Numbered from the stretch's first letter, positions 42,741 through 52,080 are shown. The stretch: DNA of 64,000 bases from Pyxidicoccus caerfyrddinensis (GCF_010894405.1 NZ_JAAIYA010000017.1:62001-126000), one strand, 5' to 3'. A program made the numbers and translations. Notes: generated from the letters alone by a model not told the origin.

Positions 42741-43238
42741 TTGTCCCAACCAATCGTCCGCACCGTCAGCCCCGCCGCTGGCGCCGAAGCGCCCGCCTTC
42801 CGCATCCGCCGAGCCCGCCGTGGCGACGCCGAGGCCATGGCCTTGCTCCTGCGCGAGCTGGGCTATCCCCAGGGAACGGACCAGCAGACGGTCCACTGGG
42901 TCGTCAGCCATCCGGAGATTGAAATCTTCGTCGCTGGAGACCCGCAGGACCGGCCCGTGGGGATGATTTCCTTCTCGCACCGGCCGCAGCTGCGCCTGCG
43001 CGGCCGCGTGGCCACCGTGGACGAGCTGGTGGTGACGGAGACGTGGCGCCGGCGCGGCGTGGGCCGGGCGCTCATCAAGCAGATTCTGGAGCGCTGCAAG
43101 GTGCTCAGCGTCCGGCAGCTGCAGCTCGTCTCGCCCATGGCCAGCACGCCCGAGACGCGCAGCTTCTACGCCGCCTGTGGCTTCTCGGAAATCGACTCGG
43201 GCGTGTTCCGCCACCTGGAGACCGAAGGCGGCCGCTGA
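42741..43238 (+). CDS. GNAT-family N-acetyltransferase
   Basis: A 165-residue protein with start TTG 42741 (SQPIVRTVSPAAG follows). No ribosome site is seen, in line with a near-leaderless transcript from the embedded promoter. Residues about 20-160 form a complete GNAT fold: RIRRARRGDAEAMALLL, VATVDELVVTETWRRRGVGR (acetyl-CoA loop RRRGVG) and ETRSFYAACGFSEID. The substrate is unknown. A convergent terminator follows directly. Confidence 0.85.
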   Translation: MSQPIVRTVSPAAGAEAPAFRIRRARRGDAEAMALLLRELGYPQGTDQQTVHWVVSHPEIEIFVAGDPQDRPVGMISFSHRPQLRLRGRVATVDELVVTETWRRRGVGRALIKQILERCKVLSVRQLQLVSPMASTPETRSFYAACGFSEIDSGVFRHLETEGGR

Positions 43239-43243
43239 CGGTA

Positions 43244-43278
43244 GGGGGCCCGGGCGCCAGAAGCGCCGGGCCACCCCC
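43244..43278. terminator. Bidirectional stem-loop
   Basis: GGGGGCCCGGGCGC (43244-43257) pairs with GCGCCGGGCC-A-CCCCC (43263-43278), with one bulge and a 5-base loop. It lies between the convergent GNAT and PilZ genes and can serve both strands. Confidence 0.7.
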
Positions 43279-43298
43279 AGCGGGGGCTGCGTTCCGCA

Positions 43299-43664
43299 CT
43301 ACCGCTTGAAGCTGTCCACCACGCGCTGGAGCCGGACGCGGTCATCGTCGGGCATGTCCGTGAAGCGCACGCCGATGGCCTCGGCCTCGTCGCGCACCCA
43401 GGCGATGATGCCGTTGAGGTGGAACTCCTCGCCTTCAATCACCATGGACAGGCGCACCTGCGCGCCCACGTCGTAGGCCTTGCGCGTGCGCAGGCACAGG
43501 CCCCCGGCGGAGATGTTGAGCGAATAGGCACGCAGCGCGCGCGCGGCGTCCTGCACCTGCTCGAAGCGGACCTCGAACCGCGCGGCGACGCGCTCGTCGG
43601 AGCGCCGGTTCGCGAATGCGCTCATGTCCCCGCCTGCCATGTCATCCGCCACCTTGCTAGTCAT
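43299..43664 (-). CDS. PilZ-domain protein (probable c-di-GMP binder)
   Basis: A 121-residue protein. The start is set at ATG 43664 (MTSKVADDMAG). The frame continues upstream without support. A single PilZ domain fills residues about 18-118, with the nucleotide-binding signatures RRSDERVAARFEVRFE (RxxxR-type arginines) and NISAGGLCL (D/NxSxxG). This short, stand-alone PilZ form is abundant in myxobacteria, where it affects motility or polysaccharide. The domain call is firm. The target is unknown. Confidence 0.85.
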   Translation of the reverse strand: MTSKVADDMAGGDMSAFANRRSDERVAARFEVRFEQVQDAARALRAYSLNISAGGLCLRTRKAYDVGAQVRLSMVIEGEEFHLNGIIAWVRDEAEAIGVRFTDMPDDDRVRLQRVVDSFKR

Positions 43665-43867
43665 GCGCACCCGCGACCCCCAAGTTCGACGCGACTGGCG
43701 ATAACAACGAATGCCCACCCAATCCCTTGAAGGTGACGCGCCGGGCCAACCCCCCGGGAGTCGGGCTTCCGCCAAGTGTCCGCTGCTTTCCAGGCCCGAT
43801 TCAAGGGGGGCCCCTCTATCGGATTCTGTCAGCTAAGTCCCTGTGTACTTCGATTCGGGAGCTTGGG

Positions 43868-44746
43868 ATGCGTGCGCACCTCGTGATGTTGACTGGAACC
43901 CTGGCCCTGGCGCTCTGGGCGGTGGGGTGTAGTGACGACAAGGGCCCCGGGCCCAACCCCGCGGATGACTCCGGGGTACATATGGACCCGGACGGTGGAG
44001 GTGGCACCGACGCGGGGGTGGACGGCGGAGGGACGGGCTCGGAATTCGCCTGCAACGTGGCGCGGCAGGAGGGCTGCGGGACGGGAGAGAGCTGCCACTT
44101 CGCGGACCTGGCGGACGGAGGCACGGGGAGCCGGTGCTTCGCGGCCGAGTGCGATGTCGTGGCCCAGGACTGCGCGCAGGGGCAGCGGTGCACATACGTC
44201 ACCGAGGCCGGCGCCACGCGGCGCCGGTGCGTGGAGCCGGGCACGACGGCGGAAGACCAGCCGTGCACGCTGGCGCCCACGGACGGCGGGCTCTCCTACG
44301 ACACGTGCGAGCAGGGCCTGTTCTGCAAGGACGCGCGACTGGAGGACGGCGGCACCGTCTTCAACTGCCGGCGGCTGTGCCACGCCACGCCTCAGTGCGG
44401 GACGTCCGGTGAGTGCAACACGGTGCTGCGGCTGGAGGGCACGACGGAGCTGCCGCTGGTGTGCGGGCCGCCGTCGGCGAAGTGCGACCCCTTCGGGACG
44501 GACTGCACGTCGCCGCTTGGTTGCTACCCGTCCACGTCCGGCCCGGTGTGCGCGGGCAGCGGCACGCGCCTCGAGGGCGAGTCGTGCAGCTTCAGCAACC
44601 AGTGCGCCCCCGGGAGCACCTGTGTGAATGCGGGCGGCGGCCTTGCCTGTCGTCCGCTGTGCAAGCCCGGCGGGACGCCCGCGTGCACCACCGGGACGTG
44701 CCGCGCGCTGGATGGCAATCCCGGCGTGGGTGCCTGCGCGCCGTGA
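43868..44746 (+). CDS. Cysteine-rich lipoprotein, unknown function
   Basis: A 292-residue protein with ATG 43868 behind GGGAG. The signal peptide ends in a lipobox (LALWAVGC), so it is a lipoprotein. A Gly/Asp linker leads to a Cys-rich body with repeated disulfide-type units (CGTGESCHFADL, CAQGQRCTYV, CEQGLFCKD, CAPGSTCVNAG), as in secreted myxobacterial proteins of the Dickkopf/EGF-like kind. There is no catalytic motif. It is probably displayed at the cell surface. Confidence 0.8.
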   Translation: MRAHLVMLTGTLALALWAVGCSDDKGPGPNPADDSGVHMDPDGGGGTDAGVDGGGTGSEFACNVARQEGCGTGESCHFADLADGGTGSRCFAAECDVVAQDCAQGQRCTYVTEAGATRRRCVEPGTTAEDQPCTLAPTDGGLSYDTCEQGLFCKDARLEDGGTVFNCRRLCHATPQCGTSGECNTVLRLEGTTELPLVCGPPSAKCDPFGTDCTSPLGCYPSTSGPVCAGSGTRLEGESCSFSNQCAPGSTCVNAGGGLACRPLCKPGGTPACTTGTCRALDGNPGVGACAP

Positions 44747-44797
44747 GCCGGGCTGCCCCCGTGTCGCGAGGAGGACTCGCGCTCGCGGGGGCTCGGC
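44747..44797 (+). terminator. Two-tier terminator hairpin
   Basis: GCCG (44747-44750) and GCCCCCG (44755-44761) pair with CGGGGGC (44786-44792) and CGGC (44794-44797). Inside the loop a second perfect stem forms, CGCGAG (44765-44770) with CTCGCG (44776-44781). It starts directly after the lipoprotein stop codon. Confidence 0.7.
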
Positions 44798-44818
44798 ACA
44801 TCGCGTGAGTTGCACCGA

Positions 44819-44853
44819 CCTCCCCGGATTCCAGGGGAGGGCCGCGCGGCCCG
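44819..44853 (+). promoter_or_regulatory. Paired inverted repeats in the leader of the next gene
   Basis: CCTCCCC (44819-44825) and GGGGAGG (44834-44840) form a perfect 7-bp stem. It is followed at once by the self-complementary GGGCCGCGCGGCCC. They sit 50-85 bases before the next start. They may be operator or leader structures. No regulator is known. Confidence 0.35.
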
Positions 44854-44904
44854 GGGCACATGTCGCTTGACCGTCGGAGGCACCTCCGCTTTTTGAACAG
44901 GTGC

Positions 44905-47208
44905 ATGCATCCCGCTCGAGCACTCCTCCTCGCGACGCTGCTGGTCGCGGGGCTCTCCTCCGCAGCCCCCGTCATCCAGGTCCCCGAAGGAAGCAGGCCG
45001 GTGGCCGTCGTGGAGAAGGGCGTCATCTGCGGCCCGCTGCGCGGAGGCTGGTCGCTGGAGTCGGATGGCCGCTCGGTCCAGCCTCCCGCGAAGGCGGACG
45101 AGGACGAGCGGACGCAGGTACTGAAGGTCGCCGAGCGCGCCGACCAGTGCGCCACGAGCCAGACCACCGTCACGGTGATTGCCACTGGCCCCCTGCCCCG
45201 CATCGAGGCCTCGGCCATCACCTTCTACCCGGATGACGGACGCCTCGAGCTCCGGGGCACCGGGCTCCTCAACGTGGCCATCGCCTGGAGCGGGACGCCG
45301 CGCGGCGATGCGCGGGGCACGCCCATCGAGGGACAGGACGTGTGCCTCACGCCCTCCACGGGACGGGGGCCCGCCGACTGCGCGGTGCCGGTGGCGCAGG
45401 GCCTGCCGACGGACGCGGCGCTGTACTGGATTCCACCCCATGGCCGGCGCGGACCGGACGTCACGACCTACGACGCCCAGGGGCGCGTGGTGGACCCCGA
45501 GTCCATGCGGCTGCGCCCCGGCCGCGTCATCCTCACCCAGCCGCTCGTCCTCTCCAGCGGCATCGACGTGTCGAAGGGCCCCGGCGCCGTGGGTGTCAGC
45601 CACTCCGAGGCGATTGCCACCGTCGACTGCGGGCTGGTGCGCTGCGAGGTGGGCGAAGGCGCCATCTCCGTGCGCAACGTGCCTGGCGTGGACGCCACCG
45701 TGACGCTGCGCCTGCGCCTCACGCCCCGGGTGCTCTTTGCTCGCGGCGAGGCGCTCGAGCAGGTGCTGTCCGCGACGCTGCCCGTCCTGGCCTGCCCGCT
45801 CACGGCCGTGCAGGGCACGGTGCTGCGGGACGCGGAGGACTCGGCCCTGGTGGCGCGGCTCGACGCGTCCTGCGCGCACGACCCGCGCACGCTGGTGTGG
45901 ACGGTGAACAACCAGCGCGCCCGCGTGGAGCGCGTGGTGAAGGCGGCGGACGGCACGTATGTGCTGCTGCGCACGGGCGGCACGGCGGACCAGCAGGCCG
46001 TCATCACCGCGCTGACGTCGCGGCAGGACGGCACGGTGGTGGCGTCGGAGACGGTGAAGACGGTGCCCCTGCCCGCCCCCCGAACCACGCTCGAATTGCC
46101 CGGCCACGGCCCCATCGACTTCATCCCCACCAACCGTCCCGCCCAGGTGCACGTGGCGACCGCGACGGAGCAGGGACGCTTCGCGCTGCACCCACTGTCG
46201 GGCGCCTACGCCGTCACCGCGCGCGACGGCGACACGCGCGTCCAGGGCGAGGCGAGCGCCGGAGGCTTCGTGGCGCTGCGCTTCGGCTACCAGGTGCCGA
46301 CGCTTCCGGCGGAGCTCGCCACCACGGACCTGGCGCTCGTCAGCGAGCGCGTCCAGCGGCTCGTGCGCGAGGCCAGCGTGCCCGCCCGAATCGAAAACCT
46401 CTTCGACTTCGTCTGCGCGGGCCAGGACGGGAAGGACCAGCCCCTGGAGCCGAGCCGGCCCCACCGCATTCCCTACGACATGCGCAACACCTGCCGCGTC
46501 CTCATCCACCGCGAGCGGCTGAAGCCCGAGGAGGGCAACCAGGAGGTTGTCCTCCGCATCGACGTCACCCGGCCGGACGGCTCCGCGCGCGGAGAGAGCC
46601 ATGTCGAGCAGCGCATGTTCCTGCGCCCCGGCGGAGACGAGCGCGTCATCCCCGTGCCGGGCAACCTGGGGCAGTACGACCGCATCCTCGTCCAGGTGGC
46701 CCATGTCGCGGACGAGTCCCGCTACGCGCTCAGCGCGACGGACCGCACGGGCCTGCCCTCCGCGCAGTGGACGACCATCGTCAGCGGCGGCCTCTTCCGG
46801 CTCTACACGACGGCGACCATCCCCGCGGGCCTCTACCGCGCCACCGAGCCCAGCGGCCAGCTCACCCTCAACTTCGGCCTGGTCTCCCGCCTGGCGCTGC
46901 TGAACGACGAGGGCAAGGAGCGGCTGCTCGGCATCGAATTGGGGCTGATGGGCCTGGGGCTCGTGCCCCAGTCGGGTGACATCCAGTTCCCTCCCACGCT
47001 GGCCGTCGTCGGGGGCGTGGGGCTGCGCGTGCCCATCGGCCCGGGAGCGGCCGTCGGCGCCCAGGCGTGGGTGGCGCGCGAGTTCCGGGGCGACATCAAG
47101 CGGCGGACGAGCGGAGACCCGAACACCGTCACTGTCGTCCCCTCCAGCAAGTGGTCCTTCATCTTCGGGCCGAGCATCTCCGTCGGAAACGTGGGCTTCA
47201 ACCTCTGA
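44905..47208 (+). CDS. Exported beta-rich protein, probably outer-membrane, unknown function
   Basis: A 767-residue protein if started at ATG 44905 (MHPARALLLATLLVAG), where a clean signal peptide begins. ATG 44860 in the same frame would add 15 charged residues. Residues about 60-640 are beta-rich, with Ig-like or adhesin-like repeats and few cysteines. The last 110 residues look like beta-strands of an outer-membrane barrel (LNFGLVSRLALLNDEG, GGVGLRVPIGPGAAVGAQAW) ending GNVGFNL. I do not recognise the family. It may be a surface structure partnering the lipoproteins on either side. Confidence 0.7.
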   Translation: MHPARALLLATLLVAGLSSAAPVIQVPEGSRPVAVVEKGVICGPLRGGWSLESDGRSVQPPAKADEDERTQVLKVAERADQCATSQTTVTVIATGPLPRIEASAITFYPDDGRLELRGTGLLNVAIAWSGTPRGDARGTPIEGQDVCLTPSTGRGPADCAVPVAQGLPTDAALYWIPPHGRRGPDVTTYDAQGRVVDPESMRLRPGRVILTQPLVLSSGIDVSKGPGAVGVSHSEAIATVDCGLVRCEVGEGAISVRNVPGVDATVTLRLRLTPRVLFARGEALEQVLSATLPVLACPLTAVQGTVLRDAEDSALVARLDASCAHDPRTLVWTVNNQRARVERVVKAADGTYVLLRTGGTADQQAVITALTSRQDGTVVASETVKTVPLPAPRTTLELPGHGPIDFIPTNRPAQVHVATATEQGRFALHPLSGAYAVTARDGDTRVQGEASAGGFVALRFGYQVPTLPAELATTDLALVSERVQRLVREASVPARIENLFDFVCAGQDGKDQPLEPSRPHRIPYDMRNTCRVLIHRERLKPEEGNQEVVLRIDVTRPDGSARGESHVEQRMFLRPGGDERVIPVPGNLGQYDRILVQVAHVADESRYALSATDRTGLPSAQWTTIVSGGLFRLYTTATIPAGLYRATEPSGQLTLNFGLVSRLALLNDEGKERLLGIELGLMGLGLVPQSGDIQFPPTLAVVGGVGLRVPIGPGAAVGAQAWVAREFRGDIKRRTSGDPNTVTVVPSSKWSFIFGPSISVGNVGFNL

Positions 47209-47373
47209 GCAACCCCCGCGCGCCACCCGCGCTGTCTTCCGGTGAACGCCGCGCGTCCATCCCCTGAGCGGCAAGCGAGTGGGCAGGCGTCACGGGCAGG
47301 TGTCGCGTCCACATCAACCCGCTCGTCACGGCGGTGATGTGTGCGCATCCTCTAGCGCCGGGAGGGAGCGTGG

Positions 47374-48654
47374 ATGCGAGTGTGGCGGGCGTGGCTCGGG
47401 GTCCTGGTGTGCGCGGGGAGTGCGCTGCTGGCGTGTGCGGACAGCACCGGCGGGGAGCTCTCAGGGGAGGCCCCCCCGGGAGACGTCAGCGTGCCCTCGG
47501 CGGTGGAATCCGTACCGCAGGAGCCGCTGGAGGTGGCCCCCGCGCTGGTGTTGAACGATGAACGCCGCGTGAGCGAGACGCCGCCTCCGGCGCCTCCGCC
47601 CGCGCCGGCCAGTTCCTTCCAGCCCGGCTTCCACCAGGCGCTGCGCTGGTCCGAGAGCGTGGGCGGCCTGATGACGTTCCGCCTGCGCGTGCCGGTGGGC
47701 CGCGAGGGCGGACGCATCCGCGTGACGTTCCGCTCCGGCGACGGGAGCCTCACGCTGCAGCGGGCCATGGTGGCGAAGGCGGGGCTCGACGGCGCGCTGG
47801 CGTCCACGCCGGTGTCGCTCACCTTCGGCGGGAAGGCGGGCTTCACCACGGCCGCGCGCACGCTGGTGACGTCGGACCCGGTGGACTTCCCGGTGGCGTT
47901 CCGCGACGACCTGGCCATCAGCTTCGAGGTGCGGGGCGCGCTGGCCGCGAGCGCCATCGACTCCTTCCCGGGCAGCTTCGCGCGTCCCGGGGCCTTCTCG
48001 ACGACGCCCACGGCCCTGGGAGGTCAGCCCTTCGAGCGCTCCGTGGGCGTGGCGACGGTGGACGTGGAGGGCCCCACGGGCCGGGCCTTCGTGGCCATCG
48101 GGGACAGCATCACCGAGGGCTACATGGACATGAAGAACGACACCCGCAACGCGTGGCCCGCGCTGGTGGAGGCGGAGCTGGGCGTGCCGGTGGTGAACGC
48201 GGGCGTGAGCGGCCAGGGCTTCTACGACGCGCTGGAGTTGCTGGACGCCGAGGTGCTCGCATTGGAGGGCATCACCGACTGCCTCGTGCTGCTGGGCACC
48301 AACGACCTGGGCGCGGACGGCGCCCTGCCCCAGGCCGAGTCCCGGATGCTGCGGATGGTGGAGCGGCTCAAGCCCTTCTGCCGGGTGTGGGTGAGCACGC
48401 TGCTGCCCAAGGAGAAGTCGAACTACAGCTCCTACGCGGCGGTGAAGGTGCAGCGCGTGGGCTTCAACGACTGGCTGCGCAAGGGCTCCACCGGCACGGA
48501 CCTCATCGACCTGGAAGCGGTGACGCGCCGGCCGGACAACGTGCACCTCTTCCTCGACGGGCTCGTCGCCGACGGAATCCACCCCAACGCCGCGGGCCAC
48601 AAGGTCATGGCCACCGAGGTGGTGCGCGTCCTGCGCGAGCAGGGCGGGCTGTAG
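47374..48654 (+). CDS. SGNH/GDSL-family hydrolase lipoprotein
   Basis: A 426-residue protein with ATG 47374 behind GGAGGGAG. The lipobox ends LLACADS (Cys 21). A Pro-rich stretch leads to a beta-sandwich (about 80-215), then the SGNH hydrolase (about 225-420): GDSITEG (block I, catalytic Ser), NAGVSGQG (block II), GTNDLG (block III) and DGIHPNAAGH (block V, catalytic Asp and His). All catalytic residues are present. Such enzymes cleave esters of polysaccharides or lipids at the cell surface. The substrate is not defined. Confidence 0.9.
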   Translation: MRVWRAWLGVLVCAGSALLACADSTGGELSGEAPPGDVSVPSAVESVPQEPLEVAPALVLNDERRVSETPPPAPPPAPASSFQPGFHQALRWSESVGGLMTFRLRVPVGREGGRIRVTFRSGDGSLTLQRAMVAKAGLDGALASTPVSLTFGGKAGFTTAARTLVTSDPVDFPVAFRDDLAISFEVRGALAASAIDSFPGSFARPGAFSTTPTALGGQPFERSVGVATVDVEGPTGRAFVAIGDSITEGYMDMKNDTRNAWPALVEAELGVPVVNAGVSGQGFYDALELLDAEVLALEGITDCLVLLGTNDLGADGALPQAESRMLRMVERLKPFCRVWVSTLLPKEKSNYSSYAAVKVQRVGFNDWLRKGSTGTDLIDLEAVTRRPDNVHLFLDGLVADGIHPNAAGHKVMATEVVRVLREQGGL

Positions 48655-48679
48655 CCCCCGCCCTCACGGCCTCACGCCT

Positions 48680-49393
48680 TCACGGCGGACGCGGGCCAAT
48701 CACGCCGTGCAGCACCAGCAGCTCGGCGAGCCCCGGAGGCGAGAGCAGCCAGTCCTCCTCCGTGGGCACCCAGCGCACCGGGGCGCCCGCGTCCTCCAGC
48801 AGCGCATTCACCCGCATCAGCAGGGGCGCGAAGGTGGTGCCGGGGGCCTCGCGGCTCCCCTCGCCCGCGTCCACCTCGAGGTTGCCGGGCTGCAGGCGGA
48901 AGGCGGCGCGTCCCTGGAGCGGCTGCACCTGGAAGCCCGGGAGGTACGGCTGCATCGCCGCCTCCAGCCTCTCGAGCAGCGAGGCGTCCTCGTACGGGTG
49001 GACCAGCTCCAGGTCGAAGAAGGTGGGCAACTGCGCGAGCAGCTCCAGGTGCAGCGGGTCTTCCTTGCTCTCGCGCCAGTGGTGCTCGGCCAGGTCGAAG
49101 GCGGTGGAGGGAATTCGCACCTCCCAGCGCTCCAGCTTCGCGAGCAGCTCGCCCATCCGCTCCACCAGTTCGTAGGGCGGCTCGGCGCGCGTCACCCACT
49201 CCACCGCGGCCACGGACTGGCCTCGCCTGAGGCCAGACACACGGTCGCCCTCGCGCAGCTGCATCTTGGGCGCCGGGGAGTCCTCGTCCGGATAGAGCGG
49301 CGCATTCAGGAGCCCCTCGCCCTTTTCCGGGCGCAGCCGTGCGAAGCCGTGCTTGCGGTTGACCTCCACCACGCTGAACGTGTCCTTCGGCAT
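48680..49393 (-). CDS. Hypothetical cytoplasmic protein
   Basis: A 237-residue protein. ATG 49393 (MPKDTFSVVEVNRKHGFARL) is chosen because GGAGGA lies just upstream. Upstream frames overlap the carboxylase gene. The opening segment is cold-shock-like or S1-like in spacing (VVEVNRKHGFARLRPEKGEG, then LREGDRVSGLRRGQSVAAVEW), so an OB-fold is likely at about 1-70. The remainder is alpha/beta without a known motif. It starts 17 bases after the carboxylase stop and is probably co-transcribed with it. Confidence 0.7.
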   Translation of the reverse strand: MPKDTFSVVEVNRKHGFARLRPEKGEGLLNAPLYPDEDSPAPKMQLREGDRVSGLRRGQSVAAVEWVTRAEPPYELVERMGELLAKLERWEVRIPSTAFDLAEHHWRESKEDPLHLELLAQLPTFFDLELVHPYEDASLLERLEAAMQPYLPGFQVQPLQGRAAFRLQPGNLEVDAGEGSREAPGTTFAPLLMRVNALLEDAGAPVRWVPTEEDWLLSPPGLAELLVLHGVIGPRPP

Positions 49394-49410
49394 CCCGTCC
49401 TCCTCTCTTC

Positions 49411-52080
49411 CTACCCCGTGTTCCTCATGCCGGCGGCGATGCCGTTGAGCGTGAGCAGCAGGGGCCTGTCGCACTCTGCCTGGCCCTGGCGCTTGCGCTT
49501 GAGCAGCTCCACCTGGAGGAAGGACATGGGGTCCACGTAGGGGTTGCGCAGGGAGATGCTGCGCTGGAGCGGCGGGTTGTTGTCCAGCAGCTTCAGCTCT
49601 CCTGTCAGCCGCTTCACCTGCTTGCGCGTGCGCCGGTGCTCCTGCTGGATGCGCCGCCACAGCGCCTTCGTGGACGCGGGCGCCAGCTTCGCGTAGCGCC
49701 CGGCAATCGCCATGTCCGTCTTCGCCAGCACCATGGTGACGTTGTCGATGACGGCGCGGAAGAAGGGCCACTCGCGGTACATGCGCTTGAGCATCGCCGT
49801 CCCGCCCTCCTCCTTCGCGTACGCCTCCAGCGCCGAGCCCACCCCGTACCAGCCGGGAAGAATCGCGCGGTTCTGCGTCCAGGCGAAGACCCATGGAATC
49901 GCGCGCAGCGTCTCCAGGCCCCCCGCCTTGCGCTTGCTCGGGCGCGAGCCGATGGGCAGCGACGCAATCTCCTCCACCGGCGTGGCCGCGGTGAAGAGGT
50001 CCAGGAAGGCCGGGTCCTCCCAGACGAGCGCGCGGTACTCGCGCCGGCCCGTCTCCGCCAGCGTGTCGAACACGGTGCGGAAGGTGCCCTCGTCCTCCGG
50101 TGACGGGCGCGGCTGCGCATCCAGTGTGTGCAGCAGCACGCCGCCCAGGACGAGCTCCAGCGTGCGGCGAGCCAATTCCGGACGCGCGTACTTGTGGTCC
50201 AGCGCCTCGCCCTGCTCCGTCGCCTTGTAGCCACCCGCCACCGCGCCCGGGGGCAGCGCGAGGATGGCCTCCTGCGCCGGGCCTCCGCCGCGCGCCACCG
50301 ACTCACCGCGCCCGTGGAACAGGCGCAGCCGCACGCCGGCCGCGCGCGCCGTCTCCGTGAGCGCTACCTGCGCACGCTGGAGCGCCGCGCTCGCCGCCAG
50401 CAGGCCCACCTCCTTGCCGGAGTCGCTGTAGCCCACCATGACCTCCTGCACGCCGCGCGCGTCCAGGTGCCGGCGGTACTCGGCATGGGCGAAGAGGGCG
50501 CGCAGCACGTCCGGCCCCGCGTCCAGCGCGCCGAGCTGCTCGAACAGGGGCACCACGTCCACCGTGGCGCAGCCGCGCTTCTCGTCCCAGAGCCCCGCGT
50601 GCTTCACGCAGCGAAAGGCCGCGAGCACGTCTTCCGCCGTGCTGGCCATGCTGAGGATGAGCGTGCGGCAGGCCGGCTCGCCCGACTCGGTCTGGGCCTC
50701 GCGCAGGCGCGCCAGCACCGCGAGCAGCCGCGTGCCGCCCTCCGTGGGAGCCGGGCCTCCGTCCAGCGAGGCCGCCGCGCTCACCGCGTCCTCGGCCGGC
50801 ACGCGGGCCTCCAGCTCCGCCAGGGACAGGCCCAGCGCGCACACCCGCTCGCGCACCCGCCGCACCAGCCGCAGCCCCGCGTGCTCACCTTTCGCCTCCT
50901 CGAGTGAGCGCGCCACCAGGTCCAGGTCCGACAGCAGCGCCTCGGGGGTGCGGTAGGCGCCCTCGGGCATGGCCGTGGCCTCTCCCGCTCGCTGTGCCGT
51001 CACGTAGCGCAGCGCGCGCTGCAGCCGCTCCTCCATGAAGCGCAGCTTGTGACGCCACGGCTCCCCGGTGGTGCGCGGGCCCTGGCGGCGCTCCGCCTCG
51101 GGTAGCTCCGCCGCGTCGCGCGCCAGCGAGGCCTCCATTTCCTGGGACGGCTTCGCGTGTCGCGAGGACTGGGACAGGCGGCCGCCCAGCGCCTCCAGGT
51201 CGCGCAGGAGCAGGCGCAGGCCGCGAGCGCGGTGGGCGCGCAGCGTGTCGGCGAACACCTCCGGCGTCACCAGCGGGTTGCCGTCCATGTCCCCGCCCAC
51301 CCACGAATGCACGCGCACGGGCGTGCCCGCCGACCCGAGCGGCTCGCCGTAGGCGCGCTCGAAGGCCCAGTCCATCACCTCGGGGACGACAGCGAGCTGC
51401 TCGGCGAGCACCTCCTCCACGTACCAGAGGACGTTCTTCACCTCGTCGCCCACGGTGGGACGCTCGCGGCGCAATTCATCCGTCTGCCACAGGGTGGTGA
51501 TTTCCTCGCGCAGGGACTCCAGGTTGTCGGCGGACTCGCGCGGCGTCAGCTCGCACCGGTCGCGCTCCTCCAGGAGGCCGGCCATCCGGTAGAGCTTCTC
51601 CAACAGCGTGCGGCGCACGGCCTGGGTGGGGTGCGCGGTGAGCGTGAGCGTCACGCGCATGGAGCGGATGGCCTCGCGCACGCGCTCCGCCGGCACGCCG
51701 GACGCCTTGAGTGTCAGCAGCGTGGCCTCCAGCGAGCCGCGCTGGGGCCGCGAGTCCGCCGCGCTCGCGTGCTCGCGCGAGCGGCGGATGCGGTGGTGCT
51801 GCTCCGCGAGGTTGACGAGCTGGAAGTAGATGGAGAAGGCGCGCACCACCGGCTCGGCGCGCTCCACCGGCAGGCGCTCCAGCACCTGCGCCAGTTCCGC
51901 CGCCGCGGCCCTCCGGCCCGCCACGGGGCCGCGTCGGCGCTGAATCGCCAGGCGCCGCACGTGTTCCTCCAGGTCGAAGAGCGCCTGGCCCTCCTGTTCG
52001 ACGAGCACCTCGCCCAGGAGCCTGCCGAGCAGGCGAACGTCACGACGGAGGGGCGGATCCAGAGCGCGCAGTCGGGCCAT
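49411..52080 (-). CDS. ppc: Phosphoenolpyruvate carboxylase
   Basis: An 889-residue protein of normal family length, started at ATG 52080 (MARLRALDPPLRRDVRLLG). It carboxylates phosphoenolpyruvate to oxaloacetate, replenishing the citric acid cycle. Catalytic motifs: TLTAHPTQ with the essential His, GGDMDGNP, VMVGYSDSGKEVG, FHGRGESVARGGGP (Arg loop), GSRPSKRKAGGLETLRAIPWVFAWTQNR and the C-terminal MRNTG. The Gln in HPTQ is also usual in plant-type enzymes. The Met in GGDMDGNP replaces the common Arg. A hypothetical gene lies 212 bases upstream. Confidence 0.95.
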   Translation of the reverse strand: MARLRALDPPLRRDVRLLGRLLGEVLVEQEGQALFDLEEHVRRLAIQRRRGPVAGRRAAAAELAQVLERLPVERAEPVVRAFSIYFQLVNLAEQHHRIRRSREHASAADSRPQRGSLEATLLTLKASGVPAERVREAIRSMRVTLTLTAHPTQAVRRTLLEKLYRMAGLLEERDRCELTPRESADNLESLREEITTLWQTDELRRERPTVGDEVKNVLWYVEEVLAEQLAVVPEVMDWAFERAYGEPLGSAGTPVRVHSWVGGDMDGNPLVTPEVFADTLRAHRARGLRLLLRDLEALGGRLSQSSRHAKPSQEMEASLARDAAELPEAERRQGPRTTGEPWRHKLRFMEERLQRALRYVTAQRAGEATAMPEGAYRTPEALLSDLDLVARSLEEAKGEHAGLRLVRRVRERVCALGLSLAELEARVPAEDAVSAAASLDGGPAPTEGGTRLLAVLARLREAQTESGEPACRTLILSMASTAEDVLAAFRCVKHAGLWDEKRGCATVDVVPLFEQLGALDAGPDVLRALFAHAEYRRHLDARGVQEVMVGYSDSGKEVGLLAASAALQRAQVALTETARAAGVRLRLFHGRGESVARGGGPAQEAILALPPGAVAGGYKATEQGEALDHKYARPELARRTLELVLGGVLLHTLDAQPRPSPEDEGTFRTVFDTLAETGRREYRALVWEDPAFLDLFTAATPVEEIASLPIGSRPSKRKAGGLETLRAIPWVFAWTQNRAILPGWYGVGSALEAYAKEEGGTAMLKRMYREWPFFRAVIDNVTMVLAKTDMAIAGRYAKLAPASTKALWRRIQQEHRRTRKQVKRLTGELKLLDNNPPLQRSISLRNPYVDPMSFLQVELLKRKRQGQAECDRPLLLTLNGIAAGMRNTG

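Noticed and set aside
49411-52080. Treating HPTQ and GGDMDGNP in the carboxylase as damaged active sites
   Set aside because: HPTQ is normal in plant-type enzymes and all catalytic His and Arg residues are present. The Met is a mild variation.
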